Source: Gp6-AA40 sp963818645 (GTDB taxonomy: Bacteria > Acidobacteriota > Vicinamibacteria > Vicinamibacterales > UBA2999). Taken from it: a stretch of DNA of 64,000 nucleotides. The notes below the pieces were generated by a model. The model searched no databases, was not told the origin of the DNA, and saw nothing but the letters and a program-made list of their open reading frames with translations. The DNA is taken from positions 72,921 to 136,920 of the forward strand of contig CAWFTF010000009.1 of the NCBI GenBank assembly GCA_963818645.1, written 5' to 3'. Positions 33,867 to 44,796 of the stretch are shown in pieces. The first letter of the stretch is position 1, and each line of letters begins with the position of its first letter. Made by a program: the position numbers and the translations under genes.

Positions 33867-35747
33867 ATGGCGAGCCTTCGGATTTCGAAGGGACAGGGGA
33901 AGACTGTGTTCGGACGCAAGTTGCCACGCACTCGGCTCATGTGGATGACCGCCGCCGTGCTCGTGTTGTCCGTCGGCGTGTTCGTGGCGTTCCGATCGAA
34001 AGCCAGCGCGCAACCTGCGGCGGTCCCGTTCTCAGACTTTCTCCGAGACGTGCAGGCGAATCGCGTGAAGTCAGTCGTGACCGAAGGTGACGCGGTCAGG
34101 TTCCAGCGCACCGACGGCGCCCACTTCGCAACGGTCGCACCCCAGGGATACATCGCGCTCAATCCGACATTCGTCGCCAGCCTGATCGAGCGCGGTGTGC
34201 GATTGGACGTCAGCCAGGCGCAGGCGGCCCGCGACGGCACGTATACGGCCGTGGTGCTCGGTGTCCTGATCTTTGCCGGCCTCGGCCTCACGCTCTATCG
34301 AATCGTGACCGGGCGCGTGTTCAGCCTCGAGAAGGCGCGGACGATCGATCCGCAGGACGTCGCCGTGACGTTCAACGATGTGGCTGGCGTCGATGAAGCC
34401 AAGGACGAAGTGCGTGAGATCGTTGACTTCCTCAAGGAGCCTGCACGCTTCGCGTCCATCGGCGGACGAATCCCGCGCGGCATTCTGCTCGTCGGTCCTC
34501 CCGGAACGGGAAAGACCCTGCTTGCGCGTTCGATGGCGGGCGAGGCAGGCGTACCGTTCATTTCAGCCAGCGGCTCGGAGTTCGTCGAGATGTACGCCGG
34601 CGTTGGCGCGGCCCGCATTCGCCGGCTGTTCCGCGAGGCGCGCCGTCATCCGTCGTGCATCGTCTTCATCGACGAGCTCGATGCCGTCGGCCGTCATCGC
34701 GGCGGCAACTCGCTCAGCCACGAAGAGCGCGAGCAGACACTCAATCAGCTGCTCGTTGAGATGGACGGCTTCTCCCGCTCGGACAGCATCGTCGTTGTTG
34801 CTGCCACCAACCGCGCGGACATCCTCGATTCCGCACTGCTGCGGCCGGGCCGGTTCGATCGGCAGGTCACCGTCGGTAATCCGGACTTGAAGGGACGCGA
34901 GCAGATCCTTCGCGTTCACACTCGGGCGATCGCGATCGAGCCAGACGTCGACCTGCGATCGATCGCGCGCGGGACGCCAGGTTTCTCCGGTGCCGATCTC
35001 GCGAATCTCGTCAACGAGGCGGCGCTCAGCGCCGCACGCGGCGGGCGCGCCACGGTCCGAAACGCGGATCTCGATGCGGCGCGCGACAAGGTTCTGATGG
35101 GCGTTGAACGCAAGTCTGTGGTCATGAGCGAGCACGAGCGCGTCACGTGTGCGTATCACGAAGCTGGTCATGCCGTCGTTGCCGCGCTGCTTCCCGACGC
35201 CGATCCGCTCCACAAGGTGACGATCATCCCGCGTGGCCGTGCACTCGGCGTGACGATGCAGCTGCCGGAGGCGGACCGCCATACGCACTCGAAGTCGTTC
35301 ATCGAGGCACAGATCGCGATCCTGATGGGCGGTCGCGTTGCCGAGGAGCTGTGCCTGCGTCAGATGACGAGTGGCGCATCGAACGACATCGAGCGTGCGA
35401 CCGGACTCGCACGGAAGATGGTGTGCGAGCTGGGCATGTCGCCGCTCGGGCCGGTGCACTTCCGTCGTCCGTCGGGTGCGTGGGACGCGGACACTCAGGC
35501 TGCGGGATTCAGCGAAGAGGCGGCGCGGCGGGTCGACACCGAGATCAGCGCGCTCGTGATGCGTGGCTACGAAACCTCGCGTCAGATCATCGAGCGCCAG
35601 CGTGGCGCCGTGCGCGCGCTCGCGCTGGAACTGCTCGATGTCGAATCAGTCGATGCCGATCGCGTGAAGCAGATTATGGCGGCGCAGGTCGTGCCGGCCG
35701 TGGCGGCGCGCGTCGCGCCGGCAGAATCGATCGGCGACGCGATCTAA
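33867..35747 (+). CDS. FtsH-like membrane AAA+ zinc metalloprotease
   Basis: 626 residues from ATG 33867; GTG 33906, preceded by AGGGGA, is an equally good start. Order: first membrane helix (~25-45), a small FtsH extracellular domain (VPFSDFLRDVQ...), second helix (~130-150), AAA domain with GPPGTGKT near residue 210, VFIDELDAVGRHRG, the second region of homology (ATNRADILDSALLRPGRFD), then the peptidase with the zinc motif HEAGH (residues 431-435). It degrades membrane and some soluble proteins using ATP. It stands apart from an apparent housekeeping context, so it may be an accessory copy; this cannot be judged without the rest of the genome. Confidence 0.93.
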   Translation: MASLRISKGQGKTVFGRKLPRTRLMWMTAAVLVLSVGVFVAFRSKASAQPAAVPFSDFLRDVQANRVKSVVTEGDAVRFQRTDGAHFATVAPQGYIALNPTFVASLIERGVRLDVSQAQAARDGTYTAVVLGVLIFAGLGLTLYRIVTGRVFSLEKARTIDPQDVAVTFNDVAGVDEAKDEVREIVDFLKEPARFASIGGRIPRGILLVGPPGTGKTLLARSMAGEAGVPFISASGSEFVEMYAGVGAARIRRLFREARRHPSCIVFIDELDAVGRHRGGNSLSHEEREQTLNQLLVEMDGFSRSDSIVVVAATNRADILDSALLRPGRFDRQVTVGNPDLKGREQILRVHTRAIAIEPDVDLRSIARGTPGFSGADLANLVNEAALSAARGGRATVRNADLDAARDKVLMGVERKSVVMSEHERVTCAYHEAGHAVVAALLPDADPLHKVTIIPRGRALGVTMQLPEADRHTHSKSFIEAQIAILMGGRVAEELCLRQMTSGASNDIERATGLARKMVCELGMSPLGPVHFRRPSGAWDADTQAAGFSEEAARRVDTEISALVMRGYETSRQIIERQRGAVRALALELLDVESVDADRVKQIMAAQVVPAVAARVAPAESIGDAI

Positions 35748-35756
35748 ACGCGTCGT

Positions 35757-36857
35757 TTACATCCTCAACGAACGGCTGCCACCTTCGGGGGCGTGTGCCA
35801 CGGCAAAGTGCTCGCCGCACAACTGTGGAAACAGGCGCCCGTCAAGGCCGTCGAACGGCGACATCGGATAACAACAGATCGTCAGGAACGGCAGCGTACG
35901 CGTCAGGCTGTCCCAGAGGCGCTCGACCTCCAATGCAGCCTGCGAATTTCCTGCGGCCAGGAGGTGGGCGGACATATCACCCACGACCGTCAGCCTGGAT
36001 TCAGCTTCGCCAGGACCCTGCACTCTCGTGCGCTCAATCTCTGCGACGAAGTGGCGCAGGCGCTCGGCATCCGGACGTCCGTTCCGCATGATCGACGACA
36101 ACGATTCGGCGGCATCCGACGCGTGATATCTCCCGTACTCTCCCGCTTCACCAGCGTCCCAGCCGTACGCGCGGAGCCGTTCCGCGACACCTGCGCGGAT
36201 GGGCGACGAGGTCACGAGCGAGACCACATCGCCTCGCCGCAGCGATGCGCTGATGAACCCGCTCACGCCATCGACAAACGCCCGATCGTCGTCATGGAAC
36301 ATCACGACGTGTCCGGTCACGTTGTGATCGATGGCGAAGAGAGCTCCGAGTGAGGGCAGGAACATCTGTCCCGCGAGGACACGCTGCAAAGCGTTCGTGA
36401 GGTCGAGATGCAGCCGTGTCTTCAGGACGTAGCCACGCCCGCCCGATCGAAATCCTTCAGCCACGTAATCGTCGGACTCGTGCATCGTGAGGAACACGAT
36501 GCGCGCGCGCGAGCCGATCTGAACGAGATCCTGAGCTGTCTGAAATCCATCACGCCCGGGCATCGTGATGTCGAGCGCGATGAGATCGGGGTCGAGTCGT
36601 TGTGCCGCGTCTATCGCCTGGCGCGCATCAGTCGCCATTCCAACCACATCGAAATCGAACGACAACAATCGAGACGTCGACTTCAAGATGTCCGGGTGAT
36701 CGTCTACCAGGAGAACCTTCGGCTTTGTGGAAGCGGCGGACTCGTCGGAGTCAGCACGACGTAGGGACTTCACGACAGTGGAAGAGCATACGATCGAAGG
36801 TAACGACTTCGTCAAGCGCGATTTCGGTCGGTTGAAGTTGGCAAGACACTTGGGCAT
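35757..36857 (-). CDS. Response-regulator receiver fused to a MEDS sensory domain
   Basis: 366 residues. A receiver domain spans about residues 46-165 (VLLVDDHPD, phospho-Asp in LIALDITMPG, conserved Lys in YVLKTRL). A second domain, residues ~180-350, reads GHVVMFHDDDRAFVDGVSGFISASLRRGDVVSLVTS and later LTVVGDMSAHLLAAG, which matches the MEDS (DcmR-type) sensory fold. No helix-turn-helix or enzymatic output is present, so the output may be protein interaction. ATG 36857 lacks a ribosome site; GTG 36773 is an alternative start. It is convergent with the FtsH-like gene (9-base gap). Confidence 0.85.
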   Translation of the reverse strand: MPKCLANFNRPKSRLTKSLPSIVCSSTVVKSLRRADSDESAASTKPKVLLVDDHPDILKSTSRLLSFDFDVVGMATDARQAIDAAQRLDPDLIALDITMPGRDGFQTAQDLVQIGSRARIVFLTMHESDDYVAEGFRSGGRGYVLKTRLHLDLTNALQRVLAGQMFLPSLGALFAIDHNVTGHVVMFHDDDRAFVDGVSGFISASLRRGDVVSLVTSSPIRAGVAERLRAYGWDAGEAGEYGRYHASDAAESLSSIMRNGRPDAERLRHFVAEIERTRVQGPGEAESRLTVVGDMSAHLLAAGNSQAALEVERLWDSLTRTLPFLTICCYPMSPFDGLDGRLFPQLCGEHFAVAHAPEGGSRSLRM

Positions 36858-36890
36858 CTGCCACAGGAACGGGCGATAGCTGGCTTCTGC

Positions 36891-37190
36891 TTACGGTGTC
36901 GTCCCTCTCGTCGTTGCGGCCTTTTCGGCGTGCGGCGAATCGGGCGGAACGATCTTCGGGTCGAAGAAGTGGCCCATCCCGATGCCGACGAGCACGCCGC
37001 CGGCAGCAATCGTCAGACCCGCGATGATCGGAAGCATCAACGACGTTGCCTGATCGCGTGCCGGTTGATTCTGGTCGCCCACGATTGCGGTGTTCTCGTG
37101 AGCGTCTCCTACCGGCTGACCAAGGCCGGCGATGCTGGCAATGGCAGTAACGAGGCCGACAACCAAGAGAAGAATTCCGAAAACTTTCAT
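36891..37190 (-). CDS. Small two-helix membrane protein
   Basis: 99 residues from ATG 37190. Two hydrophobic helices (about residues 1-22 and 52-75, MLPIIAGLTIAAGGVLVGIG) flank a short polar loop; the C-terminal tail is charged. The first helix could instead be an uncleaved signal. No family is recognised. It reads in the same direction as the REC-MEDS gene (33-base gap) and divergently from paralog B. Confidence 0.6.
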   Translation of the reverse strand: MKVFGILLLVVGLVTAIASIAGLGQPVGDAHENTAIVGDQNQPARDQATSLMLPIIAGLTIAAGGVLVGIGMGHFFDPKIVPPDSPHAEKAATTRGTTP

Positions 37191-37359
37191 CGCGTGCCTC
37201 CTGGGCGGGTGGTGCAAGACATATTCCCAGGGGCAGCGCGCTCAGGACGTTCGACGGCGTGTATGAAATCTCCGATCCGCTGCAATTCCTTCAATACTCA
37301 ACAGCACGATCGCTATGAATTGGCGCGCTGTTTCCGACTCAAATGACGCAGCGCTCCCG

Positions 37360-37375
37360 TGGCAGCACTGTTGCA
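37360..37375 (+). promoter_or_regulatory. Sigma-54 promoter of paralog B
   Basis: TGGCAG, five bases, TTGCA: both halves match the consensus TGGCAC-N5-TTGCW with one change. The predicted start of transcription (about 37386) leaves a 15-base leader containing the ribosome site AAAAGGA before ATG 37401, a compact and self-consistent arrangement. Two sigma-54 activators are encoded elsewhere in this window. Confidence 0.7.
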
Positions 37376-37400
37376 CGGTCGTTTGAAAAGGATTAATTCG

Positions 37401-37769
37401 ATGCGACACAGTGAACCAAGCCCTGCCATTCACAACGTTGACATGCCCGGTCTGACGCCGAGTCTCGAGCACGTCGAATCAGATCCGAATCGCCGCTCTG
37501 TCGCGCTACCGCTGCTGTTACCCGGGACGTTCGTCATTCTGCACACGAGAAATACGTGCTATCGGCTGGTCGTCATCGATGGTGCGGAGAGGCGCGTGCA
37601 GATCAACGGCGGCAAGCTGTTTCCGGAGAACACTGATGTCGAGGTGATCGGCGCGATCGATGACGAAGGCGTCAAGGTTGGCTGGATTGTCCAGGGTTTC
37701 CAGCTCGAACTGCTCACCGAACGCGGTCCCGTTCTCACATCCACTGTCGAATCCGTCGACGTCGAGTAA
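37401..37769 (+). CDS. Small unknown protein, paralog B of a pair
   Basis: 122 residues from ATG 37401, chosen because a ribosome site and a sigma-54 promoter lie directly before it. The blocks HTRNTCYRLVVIDG, RRVQINGGKLFPE, DVEVIGAIDDEGVKVGWIV, GFQLELLTERGPVLTSTVESV parallel paralog A (32346-32717), while the first ~40 residues differ. It is soluble, with one Cys conserved in both copies. The function is unknown; expression is probably conditional. It is convergent with the TamB-Omp85 gene (40-base gap). Confidence 0.82.
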   Translation: MRHSEPSPAIHNVDMPGLTPSLEHVESDPNRRSVALPLLLPGTFVILHTRNTCYRLVVIDGAERRVQINGGKLFPENTDVEVIGAIDDEGVKVGWIVQGFQLELLTERGPVLTSTVESVDVE

Positions 37770-37809
37770 GCACGAAGGACACGAAGGTCGAGCTCGTGGT
37801 CGTCGTGTT

Positions 37810-40800
37810 TTAAAAGGCCTGTCCGATACTGAAGTAGAACCTGCTGCGTGGCTCGCCGGGCCGCGGAGCGATCACGATCCCATAGTCGCCGCGCAGAAGC
37901 ACCCACGGCGTGCGGACGCGAAGTCCAACGCCAGTGGACTTGCGAAGATCCGTCAGCGACATGTTGCTGATGCGGTCGTAGACGTTCCCGATATCAAGGA
38001 AGACGACGCCGTCGATGATTTTCACGAGCGGCATGCGAAGCTCGTTGTTCAGGATGAGCATGGCCTCGCCGCCAACCGGAATACGGTTCGGGCCGATCGA
38101 GCCGACGGCATTCTGCGCGAATCCCCGAAGCGTGGAGCTGCCGCCCGCGTAGAAGCGTTCACTCCGCGGCACCAGGCCGCCGATGCCTTGAGCCAGGCCC
38201 AGACGAATACCGGTGGCGTAAACGAGCCGCGGACGAATCATCTCGTTCGTAAACGGCTTGCGCTCCGGTGAACGGAGCGGGAAGTAGTGGAAGTACTGCC
38301 CGAGGTACTTGACGAACGGCTGATCGGATCCGAGCCAGCCCGGCGAATATGAAAATGACTGCGATAGGAAAGTCCCTCTCGACGAATCGAGAATATCGTC
38401 GCGCGTTTCGCGCATCAGCGTACTCGTGAGCGGCGACAGGGTCAGCGCTTCGTCGAGGATGCCGCCATCAATGGTCGGCGTCAGCGTGTGGACTCGCTCG
38501 AGCCTGTATCCGTATGTCAGGACGTAACGGTCCTCGAGCTTCATCTCCTGCTGGATGGACACGCCTTTGCGGCTCATATCGAACGGGTCGGTCAGCTCGG
38601 TCGGCGGATTGAGCTCCTCTCGCAGGTAGATCGATGCTGTCGTCTTGGGCAGGTATGTCAGCGCGGGCTGATTGAAGTAGATCCGCCCTTCGTGAAGCTG
38701 CCTGTCGTAGCGCGACCGCAGTCCGATCTCGCGTGCGCCGCCGAGTGAGTTGTGGTTCGAGATGTCGAAGATGCCGCCGACGCCGCGCTCGGTATCGTAG
38801 GACGCGCCGTAACGGATCTGGATCGGCTGCACCTCTCTCAGCTGAACGTCGATGGCAACCGGCTTCTCCTGCGGTGTTCCTTGCGAACCGTCCGTGCTTC
38901 CGCTCTCCGGTACATCTCGTCGCGTGATGTCGACCACAGAGAACGCGCCCGTGTCGTAGAGGTTCCGGCGCGATTTGGCGAGGGCACTCAGATCGAGCGG
39001 CTGCGCATCGACCAGCTGAATCTGTTCCTGCACGAGATGGTTGCTTACCTTGTCGTTGCCGCCGATCGTGATCCCTGCGATGACGCTCTGACGTCCTTCG
39101 TTGATCGTGAAGGACACATCAACCTGGCCGGTCGAGCGGTCCTGCACGAGCGCGTAGTCAGAGCGGACGTCGTTATATCCCTTGGCCCAGTAGAGATCGC
39201 GGATCTTGTCGAGCGCGTTCTCGGCAGCGGCAGGAAGATACGGCTGTCCCGCGACGAGCGGCAGCTGCGAGACGACGAGGTCGGTCGGGTAGATGGTGTT
39301 GCCCAATACAGCGAGCTGCCTCACCGTGTACTTCGGGCCTTCGCGAACGGTGAGGACCACGCGCGCCGTGACGTCCTGATACTCGTAGCGCGGTTCATCG
39401 ATTTCTGCCGTCAGGAAACCCTGATCGCGGTAGTAGCGCTCGAGCAGTTCGGTGACGACGGCCGGGTCGGTGAAGAGCTGACGCTCGAGCTTCTGCTGAT
39501 TGACGATCTTGTCGAGCTGATCGGGATGGATCCCGGACGCACCCTCGAACGCGAGGACGACCTTCTGCGACTGCGGGCCGGGCTGGAGGTTGAATACGAC
39601 CCGGCGCTCCCCGTTGGCCACATCCTGCAGCTGATAGTCGATCTTCGGCTGCAGGTGATTGTCAGCCATCAGCCACTCACGCAGCGCATCCACGCCGTCA
39701 TCGGCGCGTTGCTTGTCGAAGACGCCGCGATGCCACTGCGTGCGAACCTCGTCCTGGACTTTCTTCGGTGGAGTCGCGCCCACGAACGTGAGATCGACGC
39801 GCGGTCCGAGTGTCACCCGCAGCGTGAGGTGGGCCTCGTCCGCCTCGACGCCACGATCGAGCTTGACACGCGACTGCAGGTAGCCTTGCTCGACGAGCGA
39901 TTTCTCCACACGCTGGATGCCGTTGCGAATCTCGAAGAAGTCGTACTTGTCTTCCGCCTTGACGCCGAACTCCTTGCGCACAGCGGCCTCGTCCGTCCCG
40001 GCCGGAACGACGACTGCCAGTTCGACGATCTTCGGCTGCACGCGCTGAGTGCGGCGTGGTTCGGGACGCCCGCCGAAGCGAACGTCGTGCCGGAAGTCGA
40101 GTCGATAGGTGCTGTCTTCCTGACGAACGCCGCGCGTCTGGAACCTGCGGGTGACGTCGTACTCGGCGACCCAGATCTGGTCGTTGCTGTCGGTCAGATT
40201 GGTGGAGTAGACGAGTTTCAGGTCGTCGGTCAGGTCCTGGCCGAGCGTGAGCCGCGCGCTCGGGTCGGTTTCGTTGGCGATGAGCGTCGGCTCGATCCTG
40301 ACCTCGCTCAGGCCGGTCGCCTGCTGAAGCCCGCGCCCGAGACCGGACCCGACTCGTCCTGCGAGATACGAGAGGACCTGCGCCTGGGCGACCTCGTACT
40401 CCTCGCCGCGCATGTCGTCGAGCGTGCGACCCGTGACGAGCATCGCCATGATGTCCGGCTCGGGCAGCGTGGGACTTGAGGTGAGCGTGGTCTCCGTGTC
40501 GCCCGGTGTGCCGGTGACGGCGATGGTGATGTCATAGGTGCCGGCGGTCGTGTTGAGGAGCAGATCGAACGATGGCATGATGCGGCGTTCGTCGGCGAAC
40601 GTGAGGACGCCGCGCTCGGTCTCGTAGCGGCGTTCTTGCAGTCGAATCTCCGAGCCTTCGAGCAGCGTCAGCTCTCCCAGAAGTCCCGTTTCGTAAGGCG
40701 TGCCGACGACGGTGAGGTCGGCATCGATCTCGGCGCGCGCGAGGTTGTTGTCGACGAGGATGGGCGTCGCAGTGTTGACGTCGACGTTGAACCGCATGCG

Positions 40801-43800
40801 CTCCAGAATCGGATTGCGCTCCTCGGTCAGGTCCAGCTTGCGGCGTGCGGTCATCGACGCCAGCAGGCCGGTATCGAAGTTGATGTCGCCCGTCAGCCCG
40901 GCTTCGTCGATCGTCACCTGTCCGCTGACGAGGATCTCGTCGCCGTTCTTCGTGACCTTGATGTCCGAGTCGGAGATGCTGCGCAGATCGAGCGGCGCAT
41001 CGTAGGCGACGTCCTTCGCGACGATCTCGATGTTGACGTCGCTCAGCATTCCTTCGCCGAGCGTGACGTCGCCGGAGCCCGTGAGCGTCCCACCGTTCAC
41101 GTCTGCGTCGAGTCGGGTCAGGACGATGCGCTTGCCCTCGAGATCGAGATGGGCATTGATGTTCTCGGCCGCCACGTTCGGCTCGTCGCTGACGGCGCGC
41201 GCATTCATCACATCGATCGTGCCCGTCACCTCCGGCTCGCCGATCGTCCCGCGAGCGACCACCTTCAGCGTGGAGTCTCCCTCGGCGCGAATCTGATCGG
41301 TAAGGAGCGACGCGGCAGCGACATTGAGATTGCCATCGACGTTGACGTTCAGTGCGCGTTCGTCAACCAGGCCGACGCTGCCGGAGGCATGAATCTCTCC
41401 GGCCGATCCAGACAGATTGAGCTGCTCGATGGTGGCCGCGCCCGACGCCATGGTGATCGTCGAGGGCTGCTGCTGCGCCAGGTTGAGCCCGGTGAACGCG
41501 ATGTCCAAATCTTGAAATGTGATCTTCCCGTTGAGCGCGCTGAGGTCGGCGCTCGCTGCGGTGACCTGCACTTCGGCGCTGAGACGGCCACTCAGTTGAG
41601 GCTGGTGCTCCCGGAATCGCAGAGGGATCCAGACCCAGGACAGCGGCTTTGAACGTGGCCGGTCCGCTCATGCGCGGAATCTCGACGGGTAGCTCGGGCA
41701 ACACCTCCAGCGGAACACGCCCGGAGGCCTCCATCGCCGCCGTGCCCCACTTTCCGGTCAGCTGCTCGATGTCCGCCTCGCCGTTCTCGATGCGCGCGCG
41801 CAGGACGATGTTCGAGAAGCCGGGCTCGAGGGTGGGTGAGAGGATGAGCCCGTTGTCCACCGTCAGCATCAGATCCGGTTCGATGCGCTTGAGTGTGCCG
41901 CGCAGTGATCCGGTCAAGGCGACTGCGCCATCCGCCGCGATATTCGTCTCGGGCGGCAGGTACTGCGCGACCGTCGCGAGATTGCCTTGCAGATTGACGT
42001 CGATCGCGCCTTCACCAGCCTGGTCGGTGAGCGGCAGATCACCGGTGACGGTGAGCGAGGCATCGCTGGCCTCGACTTCCAGTTTCTCGACCGCCAGCCG
42101 TTCGTCGGCGTACTGAATCGGGCTCGGGCTCGTGACGGTGAACGGCCGACCGTTCCAGGTGCCTTCGAGCGACTCGAGTGCAACCGTGGCTTTGCCTTTT
42201 TCCGGCTCGGTCAGATTGCCAGAGGCATCGATGGTGGCGCGCAGCTGGCCCTGCAGGCCGGAGAGCTGCATCGCCTCCGACGTCGGCGACGCTTGAACGG
42301 GAAGAGCTGCCAGATCGAGGTTGTCGGCACGCACCTTCAGGGTGGTGGGCCACGGTCTCATCAGACCGACGAGCGCATTCGCGTCGAGGTTGAAGCGATC
42401 GGCAGACGCGGTGATCGTGGCCTCGTTGTTCTTCGCCACCGCGTTGACCGTGACACGACCGACCTGGGACGCATTCGTTTCGAGCGCGTCCACGTCGAGA
42501 TCGACCGTGCCCTCGGGCGAGTTGACGCTGCCAGCTCCCTTTCGCCGCGAGCTTCTGGACGTTGCCGCGGATTCGCTGGCCGCCCGGCAACACGAGCGAG
42601 AGCAGTTGCAGATCCTGCGACTGCAGATCGACGGTGTATGTCTTCCGATCGAGGTTGTACGTGCCCGTGGCCATGAGGCGACCAGGCTTGTCGGGCTGCG
42701 GCTTATCGACGACGAGCTCAGAGAGCGTCAGCTCGCGTCCATCGAGGCGAACGTCAGCATTGAGCGAGCCGACTTGCTCTTCGTAGGCAACGAGGTTCGA
42801 TCCCTGCACATTGATCGAAGCCATCGGCTTCGTCGTCGTTCCGCTGACCGTCCCTCGTGCGATGAAGGTGCCGGAGATCGGCACACCAGCCTGATTCATC
42901 GCTTGAAGCACCGTCGCGACATCGACGTCGTCGGCGGTCAGCGTCAGCTCGATCCGCTGGTTCGGCCCGAGGCCGACGCGCCCGTCAACGTGCGCACGTG
43001 CCTGTGGCCCGGTGATATCGGCTCGGCTGACGGTGAGCGTGCGTGACGCATACGACACCTCGGCGTTGAGGGCGATGCCTTCCACCCTTCCGACCTTGAG
43101 CGACGGAGCGCTGATCGCTGTAGTCGCTGTCGGTTCGCTTACGGTTCCGGCGAGGCGCGCGTCGATCTCTGCGCCACCTGCGACCGTCGTCGGTAGCAGC
43201 GACCCGCGTGGGCGTCCGGTGAACGCCTCGATCGACGACGTCAACCGCCCGATGTCGGCCGAGGTCCCCTTGATGGTGCCTTCGAGCCGGAGATCGCTCG
43301 TGATGGCGACGGCGCCGTTGACCTCGCCACCAGGCACGGCAAGCCGTACGAGCTGTGCATCGATGCGGCCCCCGTTTCCTTTCGCCACGACGCGGCCGCC
43401 GACGGGCATCGCCGATCGCGACATCTCCGACGCCGTGGGATTCAGGGTGGCGTCGGCTGTGCCCTTCGCCTGCAGGTATTCGAGCCCGGGCCACTCCGCC
43501 TGCAGCTTGCCGTTCACTCGCGTCGCTGCAACGTAGGGGAGTCGGAGTGCGCGCATGATCGTGCCCGCGTCCACGTCGCTGATGTCCGCCTGAATACGCG
43601 ACTGCTCGCCGCGATCCGTGGCGATGTGTCCCGTGCCGCTCACGCCGCCCCAGGGGCCGCGGACCTGCAGAGACGAGAGGGTGGCCTGTCGAGTGGCGAG
43701 GTCGTACGCCGCGTCCGCATCGAGCTGAACGTCACGGAGGTCGCGGAACTGGAGGGCCGAGCCGGAGACATGGGCCTCGATCGCCGGCGTCGACAGTGGC

Positions 43801-44684
43801 CCTTTCACCGTCGCGTTGATAGTGACGTTGCCGCCGACCGGCTCCTCGGCACCCGCCAGCGGCGCCACGCGCGACGCATCGATGGACGATTTCACTGTGA
43901 GGTCGGCGACCGGCGCATCGAAGGTCTTGATCGTTCCAGCGACGTCGGCGCGCGAGCCCACGCTCTCAACTTCGACACGCTCGATCGTGACATCGTCCTC
44001 GCCGAGATCGATGGTGCCGGCCGCTCGATCGATCGCCGCCTCGCGATCCTGGGCGCGAACATGTCCTCCGGCTGCCTCGAACTGAATCTCGTGACGGTTC
44101 GTGAGGCCGTTGCCGCTCACCTCGACGGACGACAAAGGAAGCTGCGCGTCGATCTGTTCCGTTCGATTCTCGTATCGCAGCTGCGCCCGCGTGATCGAAA
44201 GCGACGAGACAAGGTAGTCGAGCGATTTGTGGGGCGCGTTCGGGTCCGCGGGTGGACGCGGAAGGTTGTTGCGCCCTTGCTCATCGACGACGTAGTGGAC
44301 AGCAACGTCTTCGATCGTGCCTGACTGCACGACGTAGCGGCCGCGCAGCAACTGCACAAGACTGAGATTGAGCCGCAGTCGCCCGATGGTTGCAAACGCC
44401 GGCGCATCCGGCCACGTCGTCGACCGGACGCGAACGTTCCGAAGATTCACGGATGCGGTCAGCACGTTGTAGCCGAGTTGGTCGGTGCTGAACTCGATTT
44501 GCTCGCGCGAAAGCAGCGCGACAACCTGATCGATGAGGTAGCGACGTGCCGGCGGCGTGTGAACCGCAATCAACCCGACGATGATCAGCGCGCAGATGAT
44601 CCCGCCGGCGATTCCGAGGCGACGAAGGGTGCGACGTCGGCGTGTCGAGACGTGAGTCCGTTCGGCTGAGTCACGATCGTCCAC
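37810..44684 (-). CDS. Giant TamB-Omp85 fusion protein (two frame breaks in the TamB part)
   Basis: One gene of about 2,290 residues after correction. The start has a single membrane anchor (residues ~24-44), then a very long AsmA/TamB-type beta-helical region built of short repeated strands. Extra bases at 42537-42539 and 41610-41612 (both CCC on the plus strand) shift the frame; removing one base at each restores an uninterrupted reading. From about 41571 the frame is continuous to the stop: a TamB C-terminal domain with DIMAMLVTGRTLDDM, a short linker, several POTRA-like domains (~400 residues) and a C-terminal Omp85 barrel with the L6 motif FYAGGSSTLRGF and final FYFSIGQAF. TamA and TamB, normally two proteins, appear joined; the orientation (TamB first) fits an inner-membrane anchor and an outer-membrane barrel. 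Confidence 0.9.
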
Positions 44685-44796
44685 AGCTGAACCGAGGGTG
44701 CAATAGACGCTCCACGATCAAATCAGCACGAAGCCGACATTCGCAGGTGGGCGGCTGCACGTTTTACACGAGCGTCGGCAAAGAGACTGAGGCTGG

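Noticed and set aside
38752..40479. 575-codon plus-strand open frame
   Set aside because: It is antisense to the Omp85 part of the fusion gene, whose protein is unmistakable; this is a shadow frame.
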